Numbered from the stretch's first letter, positions 1-8,794 are shown. The stretch is DNA of 64,000 nucleotides from Paenibacillus terricola (GCF_014779765.1 NZ_JACXZA010000012.1:28346-92345); one strand, 5' to 3'. Made by a program: numbers and translations. The notes: generated by a model from the sequence alone, not told the origin.

Positions 1-246
1 TCCCTCCGGCCGGTCGATTGCCTGTTTAATTGATAGTCCGATCTTGCCGTCCTTGTCAACATTAATGACTTTCACCTTGACGACATCTTCCAGCTTCAGG
101 TGGTCCTTGACGTCCTTAACGTAGTTGTCGGCTATCTCGGAGATATGAACCAGTCCTGTCACGCCTCCAGACAAATCGACGAATGCACCAAAATGCGTGA
201 TGCCTGTCACTTTACCCTCTAACTTCGCGCCCACTTCAATTGCCAT
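1..246 (-). CDS. yabR: S1-domain RNA-binding protein, YabR-like (partial)
   Basis: The 82 visible codons run off the left edge, so the C-terminus is missing. The protein begins MAIEVGAKLEGKVTGITHFG and continues with GAFVDL, GLVHISEIA and KVKVINVDKDGKIGLSIKQ, the pattern of an S1 (OB-fold) RNA-binding domain. The ATG at 246 follows an AGGGAGGA ribosome binding site. In B. subtilis yabR lies directly after divIC, as here. The family is thought to bind RNA or ribosomes; its precise role is not established. A hairpin terminator separates it from divIC, so it probably has its own promoter. Identity is secure from both sequence and position. Confidence 0.9.
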   Translation of the reverse strand, partial: MAIEVGAKLEGKVTGITHFGAFVDLSGGVTGLVHISEIADNYVKDVKDHLKLEDVVKVKVINVDKDGKIGLSIKQAIDRPEG

Positions 247-290
247 AAAAGAAAATGTTCCTCCCTAAGGAATTATACATGTTGGTCTAA

Positions 291-330
291 AAAGAAAACG
301 TTGACGCCATCCTAGACAGCGCGTCACGTT
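291..330 (-). terminator. Rho-independent terminator after divIC
   Basis: On the minus strand AACGTGACGC pairs with GCGTCAACGTT, one base bulged, and is followed by a T-rich stretch (TTCTTTTT). It lies between the divIC stop and the yabR ribosome binding site. Confidence 0.65.
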
Positions 331-415
331 CCAAAGACCTTACTATAAGTAATTATAGCTTAACGTAGAAAGCAAGGTCAACAGACGAAGAACCCGATTT
401 TGCAAGGTTCATCGA

Positions 416-733
416 CTATTCCGCCGACTGAATGATCTTCTCTCCGTCACGTGTCATGCCTTGTTGATTAGCAAGCTGACCGATATACTCGGGGTCGCTA
501 AGACGTTCGATTTCCTGTTTGAGATCGGCCATCTGTTTCTCAGAAGCAACCTTCTGCGCCTTTGCATCCGACAATCGCTGTGACTCGCTGTTCATGCTGA
601 ATTCCTGATTAATTAGCGTATACAATGCCCAGCAAGCGAAAATTACAACGCCCGCCATATAAAACCGCATGCGACGCTTCGAACCGACTGACGTCGCTTC
701 TGATCTGCGCTGCCTCTCATTCGCCAAGAACAC
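416..733 (-). CDS. divIC: Cell division protein DivIC (FtsB-like)
   Basis: This is a bitopic division protein of about 105 residues. A basic cytoplasmic N-terminus (ERQRRSE, SKRRMR) leads into one membrane segment (MAGVVIFACWALYTLI). An extracytoplasmic coiled coil rich in K, E and Q follows (KQMADLKQEIERLSDPEYIGQLA). In the family it forms a complex with FtsL and DivIB at the septum. I chose the GTG at 733, which follows AAAGGTGG. A longer frame from a TTG at 781 lacks a ribosome binding site. The gene starts inside the 3' end of yabQ, consistent with coupled translation in a yabP-yabQ-divIC operon as in B. subtilis. Confidence 0.85.
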   Translation of the reverse strand: MFLANERQRRSEATSVGSKRRMRFYMAGVVIFACWALYTLINQEFSMNSESQRLSDAKAQKVASEKQMADLKQEIERLSDPEYIGQLANQQGMTRDGEKIIQSAE

Positions 734-747
734 TGCACCACCTTTCT

Positions 748-1368
748 TCAGGGTTTGCGGCCGAATGTTCGCTTCCACCAAGCGGCCGTCTTGTTCGCCA
801 CGTTAGCCGCCTTCTCTCCAAGGCGCCACCGCGCGACAATCGGCATCAGCCAATTCATCAATGGCCGCAGCAGCGGCCTGAACATCCATCTGGTCAACAG
901 CCAGAATGGACGGATCAATTGTAACACAATTTTGTAGCAGAAAATAGTAAGGGCCAGTAAAAACCCAAGCAGCACCTTGCACAGCTTGTACAAGATGAGC
1001 AGCGGCCGGATGATAAATATATGAAACAGCCGTATGAATAAGCCGATCAGATAGCGCACCGCTCCGATCGTCCAGCGGACAGTCGCGATGACGGCTCGAC
1101 TGAGCAGCAGGAAATAGACAATGACGCCAAGAGCCAGTCCCAGAAATACGTACGCCCGCACCTCGCCATTGTTGCCGGCGGACAGCACCTGGAATACGAC
1201 AAGCGTCGCCGCTGCCCAATAGAGCAGATCAAGCACGGGAAGCGTCCACTTGGCGAAACGCAGCTCATGCGAGACTACGCGATAGCCGTCGAACACAACC
1301 CCCATGCCGATACCGGACAGCAGCATCAGGCTCATCGTGAGCCACTGTTCACTGAGTGTTAAATTCAC
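748..1368 (-). CDS. yabQ: Spore cortex protein YabQ
   Basis: A 206-residue integral membrane protein. It starts MNLTLSEQWLTMSLMLLSGI, has hydrophobic segments at roughly residues 10-30, 40-62 and 65-90, then a basic Trp/Arg-rich C-terminus. The motif GIGMGVVFDGYRV is typical of YabQ. In B. subtilis YabQ sits in the outer forespore membrane and is needed for cortex formation. The GTG start overlaps the yabP stop (GTGA), which indicates translational coupling. Length and order match the family; a sporulation-specific sigma-E promoter upstream of yabP would be expected but I could not place one with confidence. Confidence 0.88.
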   Translation of the reverse strand: MNLTLSEQWLTMSLMLLSGIGMGVVFDGYRVVSHELRFAKWTLPVLDLLYWAAATLVVFQVLSAGNNGEVRAYVFLGLALGVIVYFLLLSRAVIATVRWTIGAVRYLIGLFIRLFHIFIIRPLLILYKLCKVLLGFLLALTIFCYKIVLQLIRPFWLLTRWMFRPLLRPLMNWLMPIVARWRLGEKAANVANKTAAWWKRTFGRKP

Positions 1369-1649
1369 TTGAACAGCTTCCCGAACAGGCTCTTCGATTT
1401 CGTCTGCGGACTGCCATCCAAATAGGCGAGAGAATGGATCAATCCTTCGATTGCGACTTGCCCTTGCTCCAGGCTGAGATGCTTCATATGCAGATTCTGG
1501 CCCCGAACCGTAAGAAAACCTAGCTCGGTTTCCAATAAAAATTCTTCACTGTCGAAGCTTTCGACGTTACGCACGCCAGAGAGCTCCAGCAGCTTGCGGT
1601 TTTGCATCTTCATTTCTTGCCGTTTCTGACCTTTACCTTGATCCTGCAT
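1365..1649 (-). CDS. yabP: Sporulation protein YabP
   Basis: A 94-residue soluble protein. The core KLLELSGVRNVESFDSEEF, then LETELGFLTVRG and LHMKHLSLEQGQVAIEG, matches YabP/YqfC family proteins that act with YabQ in spore formation. The ATG at 1649 follows GGAGGGG. The stop overlaps the yabQ GTG. Three plus-strand genes now separate it from rqcP (yabO), its usual upstream neighbour, so its promoter must lie within 1650-1884 or be read from elsewhere. Confidence 0.88.
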   Translation of the reverse strand: MQDQGKGQKRQEMKMQNRKLLELSGVRNVESFDSEEFLLETELGFLTVRGQNLHMKHLSLEQGQVAIEGLIHSLAYLDGSPQTKSKSLFGKLFK

Positions 1650-1884
1650 GGCCGCGTCCCCTCCTTCGAGACTAGCCTATGAAGGAGCAGTAACGATTAG
1701 AACGACTGCATAGATGTAATAGTATGACTGTATACAAAACCGATCAGTATCTCGTTATTTACATGTATCGGCTGTAGGTTCGTAATCTATGAGTGCCTGT
1801 GCAAGAAACGTATGTCCGCCAAAAGGGATGGGCAATATGACGTTGTAGAGAGCGATATAGATACGGTTAACATAGGAGATTCAT

Positions 1885-2529
1885 ATGCTTATGAAAATGA
1901 TACCTGAAGCGCGCCAGTTCGCGAACAGCACGGAGCAGCGTGCCGCGGCATTGCCTACGACAATCGGGCTTATCCTGCACTATCCGGTGAAGCAACCGTC
2001 TCGCCCGGGGCGTTGCGACGCTCAGCAATTCGCAAGCTGGTGCGACCGTTACAATAGCGCGGCCGTTCGGCTGCCTGAAGCATCCCCCTTCCATCCCGGC
2101 GACTGGGATGTCTGCTTATCCAGCGACATGCGGCGCGCTGCTCATACGACCCGTCATCTATGGGGGGAAGAGAGCGGCATCGTCTACTCATCCGCGCTGC
2201 GCGAAGTAGAGATAGCGCCCTTCTGTCAGACGAGGCTTAAGCTGCCGCATACCTTGTGGAGCCTGATAGGACGCGCCGCCTGGTATGTCTCTCATCCATC
2301 ACAGCCTGAAACGCTGCGACAGACGAGGGCAAGAGCATCTTCGCTTGTCGACTCCTTGCGTGCCTTCGGCGAAGGGCAACGTGTGCTCATTGTCTCGCAT
2401 GGCTTCTTCCTGCTTATGCTTCAGCGGGAACTGCGTAAGAGAGGCTATCGCAGTTCAGGCGCTTGGCATCGGCGCCGGACGATCGGGGAGCCGCTGGTTT
2501 GGAGGTTGGGCGCGATTACCGTATCATAA
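1885..2529 (+). CDS. Histidine-phosphatase superfamily protein, atypical active site
   Basis: A 214-residue protein with the layout of the phosphoglycerate mutase-like histidine phosphatases. A strand with the first His (LILHYPV) is followed by CLSSDMRRAAHTT (usually SSDLxRAxxTA), the acidic LREVEI, and the second His in VLIVSHGFFLLML. The usual RHG triad is LHY here, so the conserved Arg and Gly of the phosphohistidine loop are gone while both His residues remain. Activity is therefore uncertain. ATG at 1885 follows AGGAG. The gene sits on the opposite strand to the conserved operons in a three-gene insertion with a methyltransferase and a GNAT. The substrate cannot be told from the sequence. 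Confidence 0.6.
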   Translation: MLMKMIPEARQFANSTEQRAAALPTTIGLILHYPVKQPSRPGRCDAQQFASWCDRYNSAAVRLPEASPFHPGDWDVCLSSDMRRAAHTTRHLWGEESGIVYSSALREVEIAPFCQTRLKLPHTLWSLIGRAAWYVSHPSQPETLRQTRARASSLVDSLRAFGEGQRVLIVSHGFFLLMLQRELRKRGYRSSGAWHRRRTIGEPLVWRLGAITVS

Positions 2530-2576
2530 GAGGGTAGAGGCGGCTGCTTGTATTGATGCGGACAGGGGAGAATGTG

Positions 2577-3179
2577 ATGGCAAATACCGACAAGTTTGAA
2601 ATGATTGCGCAAATGTACGATACGCCCGAACGAATTCATATTGCTAAGGTGTCGGCAGATGCCATACGTAAACACTTAACCGGCGCGGCTAATAAGAGCG
2701 CCATTGATTTTGGCTGCGGAACGGGCCTTGTCGGCATGAATCTGTTAGACGATTTCGGCTCTATGCTCTTCCTCGATACATCACCGAAGATGATCGAACA
2801 AATCAAGCAGAAAATCGAAGATGCTCGCATTCAGAATGCAGATACATTATGGTTCGATATCGAAGCGGAAGATCTGTCGACTGTTCGTGCGGACTATATT
2901 TTCATGGTGCAGGTGCTCCTCCACATCCCTGACATTGAGCTCGTTCTGTCTCGGTTGTTCGGTGTTCTGAATGAGGGCGGGCATTTGCTGATCGTCGATT
3001 TCGATCACAATGAGAATGTCGTTTCCGACATCGTTCATAACGGCTTCGACCACCAAGAGCTAACCGACACGATGACGAGAATCGGCTACAAAGATATTCA
3101 AATCGAAAACTTCTACTCCGGCAGCAAAATATTCATGGGGCAGGATGCATCGATGTTTGTGCTAAATTCTCGAAAATAA
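2577..3179 (+). CDS. Class I SAM-dependent methyltransferase
   Basis: A 200-residue protein with the Rossmann-fold signature AIDFGCGTGLVGMNLL (motif I, about residues 41-56), an acidic end of strand 2 (MLFLDTSPKMIEQIK) and a post-I region with DYIFMVQVLLHIPDIE. It resembles the methyltransferase-11/25 group of small-molecule or protein methylases. No substrate domain can be recognised. I placed the start at ATG 2577 because AGGGGAG lies six bases upstream; the frame is open 24 bases further. It follows the phosphatase-like gene by 47 bases on the same strand, so the two are probably cotranscribed. Confidence 0.75.
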   Translation: MANTDKFEMIAQMYDTPERIHIAKVSADAIRKHLTGAANKSAIDFGCGTGLVGMNLLDDFGSMLFLDTSPKMIEQIKQKIEDARIQNADTLWFDIEAEDLSTVRADYIFMVQVLLHIPDIELVLSRLFGVLNEGGHLLIVDFDHNENVVSDIVHNGFDHQELTDTMTRIGYKDIQIENFYSGSKIFMGQDASMFVLNSRK

Positions 3180-3181
3180 AC

Positions 3182-3210
3182 AAAAAAAATCGCCACATCA
3201 ATGTGACGAT
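3182..3210 (-). terminator. Hairpin with T-run on the minus strand
   Basis: ATCGTCACAT-TG-ATGTGGCGAT followed by eight T on the minus strand. No minus-strand gene ends here, so it would catch readthrough from the right or may be a relic of an older arrangement. As a plus-strand terminator for the methyltransferase it lacks a T-tract. Confidence 0.4.
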
Positions 3211-3377
3211 ACCTGTTTTAGACATAATTAAAGCAAGGGCGCTATTTCCAGCTCCTTACTATAGTAGTATAAACCATGTGAAAATATAAGTCTACTTTAT
3301 TTTGGAAGAAACGGTTACTCTTTGTATGCGGGTTGCAGGTTTATTCATTCAAGACCCCCCCATAGGAGGAATCGCAT

Positions 3378-3857
3378 ATGACCGTTACGCTTAGAACAAT
3401 GACTTTGGAAAACCGACGCTCCATCTTTAACTTAGAAGTTTCAGAGGTTCAACGCCGCTATGTCGCGTCGAATCTATCAAGCGTTGCTTCGTGTTATATA
3501 CTTGCAACGAATGGCGGGCATCCATTCCCGTTTGCAATTTACGCAGATGAGCAGCCGGTCGGGTTCGTCATGTTGGTTTACGGCATTACTGGGTATGATG
3601 AGCCGTCGCTAGCGGAAGGAAACTACTGCATTCTGCGCTTGATGATCGACAAACAGTTCCAGAATCGAGGTTATGGGCGAGAAGCGATGAAAGAAATACT
3701 GGCGTTTATCCGCACATTCCCTGCAGGCCCTGCACAATACTGCTGGATTCCGTATAAGCCGGAGAACAACCCTGCCAGAAAGCTGTATGAAAGCTTCGGC
3801 TTCCGCGACAATGGAGAGGTATTCAACGATGAGTCCATTACCGTACTGAGTCTCTGA
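3378..3857 (+). CDS. GNAT acetyltransferase, diamine/spermidine acetyltransferase-like
   Basis: A 159-residue GNAT. The acetyl-CoA pyrophosphate loop is seen in FQNRGYGREAMKEIL (about residues 94-108), after the beta-4 strand LRLMIDKQF. The C-terminal NNPARKLYESFGFRDNGE is the usual last helix and strand. Overall it resembles the Bacillus BltD/PaiA-type polyamine N-acetyltransferases (for example GFVMLVYGI and YDEPSL), so a polyamine substrate is a reasonable guess. The start is supported by AGGAGG eight bases before ATG 3378. The gene converges with rqcP across a shared terminator. Its separate upstream region of about 200 bases suggests its own promoter. Confidence 0.75.
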   Translation: MTVTLRTMTLENRRSIFNLEVSEVQRRYVASNLSSVASCYILATNGGHPFPFAIYADEQPVGFVMLVYGITGYDEPSLAEGNYCILRLMIDKQFQNRGYGREAMKEILAFIRTFPAGPAQYCWIPYKPENNPARKLYESFGFRDNGEVFNDESITVLSL

Positions 3858-3900
3858 ATGCGATCAAACCGCTGCGGGGTCAGGAACCTCAGCATAAACA

Positions 3901-3948
3901 AAAACCGCTTCACGCCGCCAGTGTTACCTGACAACGTGAAGCGGTTTT
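3901..3948. terminator. Bidirectional terminator between GNAT gene and rqcP
   Basis: AAAACCGCTTCACG and CGTGAAGCGGTTTT are perfect 14-bp arms around a 20-base loop. Both strands end in a T-run, serving the two convergent genes. Confidence 0.85.
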
Positions 3949-3950
3949 CG

Positions 3951-4232
3951 CTAGATCCAATCCGGACTGTTGTCCGATTGGCGCGTTTCTTCTTTCACCA
4001 AAGTATAGAGCGTACCAGCTTCATCCTTGCGGGTCGTCTCCGTCAACCGTTCAACGCGAACGGTAACCAGCTTCGTCCCGTATTGGATCGTCAGCTCGTC
4101 TCCAAGCTTCACCGTACTGCTAGGCTTAGCCTCTCGGCCGTTCAGCCAGACGCGCCCCTGCTCGGATACGTCCTTCGCTACGGTGCGCCTCTTGATCAGC
4201 CTCGATACCTTGAGAAACTTATCTAGACGCAT
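3951..4232 (-). CDS. rqcP: S4-domain ribosome quality control protein RqcP (YabO)
   Basis: A 93-residue protein, mostly one S4 RNA-binding domain: MRLDKFLKVSRLIKRRTVAK, then QGRVWLNGREAKPSSTVKLGDEL. In B. subtilis RqcP works with RqcH on stalled 50S subunits during alanine tailing. The C-terminal tail (TRQSDNSPDWI) is variable. It begins three bases after the HU gene ends, so the two are cotranscribed. In B. subtilis the gene follows mazG (yabN); here HU is inserted between them. Confidence 0.9.
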   Translation of the reverse strand: MRLDKFLKVSRLIKRRTVAKDVSEQGRVWLNGREAKPSSTVKLGDELTIQYGTKLVTVRVERLTETTRKDEAGTLYTLVKEETRQSDNSPDWI

Positions 4233-4235
4233 CTA

Positions 4236-4508
4236 TTACTTGATTGCATCCTTCAGTTTGTTGCCAGCTTTGAATGCAGGGACTTTCGATTCTGCGATTT
4301 CGATTGGGTTGCCCGTTTGCGGGTTACGACCTGTACGGCCGGAACGCTTGCGCGTTTCGAACGTGCCGAAGCCGATCAGTTGTACTTTGTCGCCGCTTGC
4401 GAGTGCATCCGTAACTTCACCGAGGAAGCCGTTAAGAACCGCTTCTACGTCGCGTTTCGTCAGACCGCTCTTTGTTGCAATGTTGTTAATCAAATCCGTC
4501 TTGTTCAT
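4236..4508 (-). CDS. hup: DNA-binding protein HU
   Basis: A 90-residue HU/IHF family protein, full length for the family. MNKTDLINNIATKSGLTKRD forms the N-terminal helices and GFGTFETRKR leads to the DNA-binding arm with GRNPQTGNPIEI. The C-terminal VPAFKAGNKLKDAIK is canonical. It compacts and bends DNA as a homodimer. ATG 4508 follows AGGAGG. The 192 bases upstream, back to mazG, contain runs of A/T, and I could not choose a promoter there with confidence. Confidence 0.95.
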   Translation of the reverse strand: MNKTDLINNIATKSGLTKRDVEAVLNGFLGEVTDALASGDKVQLIGFGTFETRKRSGRTGRNPQTGNPIEIAESKVPAFKAGNKLKDAIK

Positions 4509-4700
4509 TAGTAATGCCTCCTATAGTTCATGGGTTAGAATCATAGAAATGGCCCCGTACGTTAATACGTTTTCGGGTGATTTGCCGTTTGGCTTCCTAG
4601 TAATTCTGCCTAGTGCTAAAAAAATCCTGCTAAAAGTTTAAAAAAATTTGCGAATTTTGAAGAATAGCGCCGTAATATAGCGAATATGGGCGAATTGCGC

Positions 4701-6200
4701 CTATTCTTTCGCCTTGGCTTCCTCCCAGAATCGGTCCATTTCTACTAAATCAGTCTGGTCAAAAGTTCGGCCTTCTATACGGAGGCACTCCTCGATATAC
4801 GCGAATCTACGCATAAATTTAGCATTCGTACGCGCCAATGCCTCTTCCGGATCGGCGTCTACGAATCTCGCCGCGTTGACGACAGCGAATAATAGATCGC
4901 CCAGTTCACCGATCTTCTCATCCGGCGTCCCTTCGCTTGCTGCTTCGCGAAGCTCGCCGAGTTCCTCTTGGATTTTCGCCAGAACAGGGTCTAGATCATC
5001 CCAATCGAAACCGACCTTCGCAGCCTTCTTCTGAATCTTGTAGGCGCGCATAAGCGCTGGAAGATCCTTAGGAATGCCATCGAGCAGCGATTTGCGCTTC
5101 TCCGCCTCGCCGGTCCGCTTCTTCTCTTCCGCCTTCATTTGTTCCCAGTTGCCGAGCGCCTCTTCCGCATTGCTTGCACCACGGTCGCCGAACACATGCG
5201 GATGACGGAAAATCAGCTTCTCATTCAACGTCTGGATTACATCATAGACGCTGAAGGAGCCCACCTCTTCTTCCATCTGGCTGTGCAGCATGACTTGCAG
5301 AATAACGTCGCCGAATTCCTCGCGCATGCCGTCCGGATCGTCGTTATCTAGTGCTTCAAGCGCTTCGTACAGCTCTTCGATGAAGTTTTTGCGGATCGAT
5401 TGATGCGTCTGTTCACGATCCCACGGGCACCCTTCCGGGCTGCGCAGTATCGAGACGATTTCATGCAAACGGTCGAACGATCGGTTCTGCAACGCCTCAT
5501 CGTCAGAACGCGGAAGAAAGACGAGCGACAGGTTGCCATAGCCGTCGATCCGATCCAGCTCATAGAGCGGCACGGTGACGATCGACTCTTCGTCCGCAAC
5601 GCCAAGCGCATGGCCAACGACGACCGGATGATCATCCGGATAGCGCTCCATGAGCGTCAGCTTCAGGTCGGAAGCGGTAAACACGTCGTACACCTGACCG
5701 ATGACGGTGTGCAGCGCCGGCTGCAGCTGCGAAGGCTTCAAATCAGCCGCATCGAGCAATTGGAACCCTTCGATAGGATCGAACCCAAGGCGAACGAACG
5801 CTTGATCCAAGAAGCTCTCGCCGCCGAGAATGTTGAGCTGGATGCCCGCATCGCCGCATCGCTCGCGAAGCAGCTGAACGGTGCGCTCGGCAACCATCGG
5901 ATGGCCAGGTACTGCATACAAGATGTCGGACGAGCCATCTGCGCTTGAAGCAAGCGAAATAAGCTCCGAGGCAATCGCCTCGTAAACATCAGGGAAGCTA
6001 TCATGCGCTTCATAGAAGCGGTCGAATGATTCGTATCGGATGCCGTTCTCTTGCAGCAGGTTCATCATCGGGTGATGCTCGGTCCGAACGTATAGGCGGG
6101 AAGCGTTCTGCAGCCTGCGCCATACGCCAAGTGTCAATTGGTCCGCATCGCCGGAGCCAAGCCCGACGACGGTTATTGCGGGTTTCTGTTGCAGCATCAT
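4701..6200 (-). CDS. mazG: MazG-type nucleotide pyrophosphohydrolase with N-terminal methylase-like domain (YabN)
   Basis: A 499-residue two-part protein. The first 220 residues resemble the tetrapyrrole (CobA-like) methylase fold: ITVVGLGSGDADQLTLGV and AVPGHPMVAERTV. The rest carries two MazG units. The first has CPWDREQTHQSIRKNFIEE with the metal-binding EELYEALEAL and EEFGDVILQVMLHS. The second has KIQEELGELREAA and GELGDLLFAVVNAAR. MazG removes pyrophosphate from aberrant NTPs or (p)ppGpp-related nucleotides; the role of the fused methylase domain is unknown. Start ATG 6200 follows AGGAGG. It lies just downstream of the broken yabM-like gene. Confidence 0.92.
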   Translation of the reverse strand: MMLQQKPAITVVGLGSGDADQLTLGVWRRLQNASRLYVRTEHHPMMNLLQENGIRYESFDRFYEAHDSFPDVYEAIASELISLASSADGSSDILYAVPGHPMVAERTVQLLRERCGDAGIQLNILGGESFLDQAFVRLGFDPIEGFQLLDAADLKPSQLQPALHTVIGQVYDVFTASDLKLTLMERYPDDHPVVVGHALGVADEESIVTVPLYELDRIDGYGNLSLVFLPRSDDEALQNRSFDRLHEIVSILRSPEGCPWDREQTHQSIRKNFIEELYEALEALDNDDPDGMREEFGDVILQVMLHSQMEEEVGSFSVYDVIQTLNEKLIFRHPHVFGDRGASNAEEALGNWEQMKAEEKKRTGEAEKRKSLLDGIPKDLPALMRAYKIQKKAAKVGFDWDDLDPVLAKIQEELGELREAASEGTPDEKIGELGDLLFAVVNAARFVDADPEEALARTNAKFMRRFAYIEECLRIEGRTFDQTDLVEMDRFWEEAKAKE

Positions 6201-6230
6201 TGCTTCAACCTCCTCATCGTGCCGGCGCCG

Positions 6231-7984
6231 CTATTCGCGCGGCGCATCAGGCTGCGGCTGCGGTATGAGCCGCAGCTTCGTTAACCGGGCGGCCATTCGC
6301 TCGCCGCCCGGCAGCGCGCGCCATTCGCGCGCGCCAATGCCGCCGCTGCGAAGCAGCGCGGCGACGAAGACGCAAGCGCCGACGGCTGTGCCCGTCAGCG
6401 CTTGCAGCGCCGCTGCCGCCCGCGGCGGCAGCCCTGCGCCGAGCGCGTGCGTTGCGCGCTCGGTTAAGGCGAGCGCCGCGGCCATGCACGCGAGCGCGAA
6501 GCCTAGGCGGCACGCCGCCGCAAGCGCGCCGCCGCAAGCGCGCTGCCGCGATGCGCAGCAGCGGCAGCGGCGGCGGTGCCGCCGGCGCCAGCGCTTGCGG
6601 GCGGCGAAGCTGCAAGCGCGGCGCGGGCCGCCGCGGCGGCGATGATCGCGGCCGCTGTGAGCGCGATCACGCCTGCGGCGGCTGCGCCGGCGATGCCGTG
6701 CGCCGGCACGAGCGCGGCGTTCAACGCCGCCTTCAGCGCAGCTGCGCCAAGCAGCAGCAGCGCTGGCAGCTTCACCTGGCCGCAGCCCTGAAGCACAGCC
6801 GCCGACACCGTGGAAACGGCCGCAGCTAGCGCCGTTAAGCCAATCCATGCAAAGGTTCCCGTCGCATGATCGTCGGCGAACAGCATAACATTGATTGGCC
6901 TAGCAAGCAAGGCGATGCCCAGTGCTGCACCCGCTCCAATCCACCATGCAGCACGCAGTGCCAGCCCCGCCTGACGGCGCGTTTCCTCCCATTGCTCCCG
7001 CCCGCGCGAGAGGGCAAGCGTAGGCACCATCGCCGAGGCAGCGGCACCGCTAATCATCGCCACAAGCTGGACCAGCGTCTGCCCTCGGCTGTACATGCCG
7101 AACTGCGACATCGCCGCAGCATCCGGCATGCCCATGCCAATTAATAGTCGCGGCACCATGAAGACATCCACGACAGCCGCCAACGGCACAACAATAGCTC
7201 CGAACGCCATTGGAAAAGCAAGCTTCGACAGCTCCTTCATCTCCACGGAGAGACCCCGCTGCTTCTGTACCTGCCCTGATTTCTGAGCCGCATGGACCTC
7301 GACTTCCGCATATGCAATGCCTTCTGCACGCGCTAGCCGCCGCTGCTTCCAGGCCATCAGCGCCATGGCTGCAAGCGCGCCCGCACCGGAGCCCGCCATC
7401 GCGCCCGCAGCCATTTGCGAGTCCTCCCATGCACGAGACAAGCCCCATGCAAGCAGGGCCGCCATCACCGCTACCCGAACAAACTGCTCGACGACTTGCG
7501 ACACCGCCGGAGCGGACATATCGCTTCGACCTTGCGAGTAGCCGCGGAGCGCCGACAACGCTGGGACGAACCAGAGGGCGAAGGCAACGGAGCGGATCGC
7601 TCCCGATGTATGCGCATCTCCAATCGCGGAGGCAAGCAGCGGCGCACCAAGCCATAGCAAGGCAAAACCTGCCGCGCCGGAGGCGCCCAGCAGCCATAAC
7701 GCGGCACGTCTTGCTTGCAGTGCTCCTACCCCATCTCCAGCAGCAAGCCGTCTGGCGACGACGATCGCAACCGCGGGCGGCAGTCCTGCCGTTGCCGCCA
7801 CGAGCAGCAGCTGATAGAGCGGATACACCGCGTTATAAATGCCGAAGACGCGGTCGCCGGCTAGATTTTGCAGCGGTATTTTTTGAAGCACGCCAAGCAG
7901 CTTGGATACCAGCATCGCCGCTGCCATCAGCAGCGCGCCGTTCCAAACGTGCTTATGCGCTCCTTGTCCCGTCTCACTGTTCAT
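6231..7984 (-). pseudogene. SpoVB/YabM-family polysaccharide flippase, frameshifted by a 14-bp duplication
   Basis: A multi-pass MOP-superfamily transporter related to B. subtilis YabM and SpoVB, which move lipid-linked cell-wall precursors. It begins ALLMAAAMLVSKLLGVLQKI, then GIYNAVYPLYQLLLVAATAG. The frame from ATG 7984 stops at 6503 after 493 residues, just past a perfect tandem duplication of 14 bases (6514-6541). Removing one copy joins it to the next frame, giving HRGSALAAACRLGFALACM and running to 6231 for 579 residues, with the last helices and the family-like tail GGERMAARLTKLRLI restored. As written, the product lacks its final membrane segments. It may be a true mutation, a reversible slip or an assembly fault in very GC-rich DNA. 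Position next to mazG and spoVT matches yabM. Confidence 0.8.
6514..6541. repeat. Perfect 14-bp tandem duplication inside the flippase gene
   Basis: GCCGCCGCAAGCGC occurs twice, head to tail (6514-6527 and 6528-6541). Fourteen is not a multiple of three, so the duplication shifts the frame. One copy gives an open 579-codon gene. Confidence 0.95.
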
Positions 7985-8197
7985 TCTGGTCGGTTACCTT
8001 CCATTCCATACGATGGCTTCATTATAGCAGGAAATTAGACATTTCCGCCCTATTTCCCGCCAAAATAGGCCAAAAGTGTCCCCTGGACGGTTCTCAGAAA
8101 AATGTTGTAAAAAACAAAGTAAATACTGTACAACTTTCCAACGTTTTGTGCATCTAACTTAATGTTCAAATAATTATGACTTAGAGGAGGTGCACCA

Positions 8198-8788
8198 TTG
8201 AAGTCCAAAACGTTCAAGACCGTCCTCGTTTCTATCGTTGCGTTGTGTTGCTTCGGTGCCAGTGTCGTGTATGGGGATGCGCTTACAAAGAAAATCCGTG
8301 TCTTTGTAAACGGGCAAGAGTTGTTTAACCTTGGCGTTGTGGTCGATGACAAACCGTATCTTGCGGTTGATGCTGTCAATAAACAATATAAAGGGATTAC
8401 GGCATGGGACGAGAAGAAGCAAACCGTCAGCATCGACACGCCTAACGTCCACATGATTACGAAGGACGGCAACTCGATCTTCGGCGGGGTGGATAAAGGC
8501 AAGAAGGTTTCGTTCAATGTTTTCGCGCAGATCGATTCTCTCGAGACCGATATTTCCTCGTTCCGAATTACGTTGGTTGATCCTTACGGCAGCGAGACGC
8601 TAATCGAAGAACGCAAAGCAGGTCAAAGCAATTTCCCGGACAAAGGGAAGACGAATTTCTGGATCAACAGCTCTGACATTACATACAAATTCACCGTCAC
8701 CGGCGACTACACGGTCCGTTTCTATATGAAACCGGTCGGAGACGATAATTCGTATGTCGTATCGGAGAAATTGATTATCTGTACCTAA
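8198..8788 (+). CDS. Secreted protein with copper-amine-oxidase-N-like (stalk) domain
   Basis: A 196-residue exported protein. A TTG start at 8198 follows GAGGAGGTG. The signal peptide is TVLVSIVALCCFGASVVYG, with cleavage likely after YGDA. Residues 30-90 (KIRVFVNGQELFNLGVVVDD, PYLAVDAVNKQYKG, WDEKKQTVSID) match the copper-amine-oxidase N-terminal-like domain common in Paenibacillus cell-surface proteins. Despite the name this domain has no oxidase activity by itself. The remainder is beta-rich (FRITLVDPYGSETLIEE, YTVRFYMKP) and I do not recognise it. It stands alone on the plus strand. Its role is probably structural or ligand-binding outside the cell. Confidence 0.65.
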   Translation: MKSKTFKTVLVSIVALCCFGASVVYGDALTKKIRVFVNGQELFNLGVVVDDKPYLAVDAVNKQYKGITAWDEKKQTVSIDTPNVHMITKDGNSIFGGVDKGKKVSFNVFAQIDSLETDISSFRITLVDPYGSETLIEERKAGQSNFPDKGKTNFWINSSDITYKFTVTGDYTVRFYMKPVGDDNSYVVSEKLIICT

Positions 8789-8794
8789 TCCTGT

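Noticed and set aside
4620..4700. Possible terminator for mazG
   Set aside because: The pairing (AGAATAG with CTATTCT) is short and interrupted and the T-run is about 20 bases away.
6247..6848. Several long open frames on both strands in the very GC-rich segment
   Set aside because: They are Arg/Ala-rich shadows of the flippase gene. Only the continuation of that gene after removing one 14-bp unit looks like a real protein.
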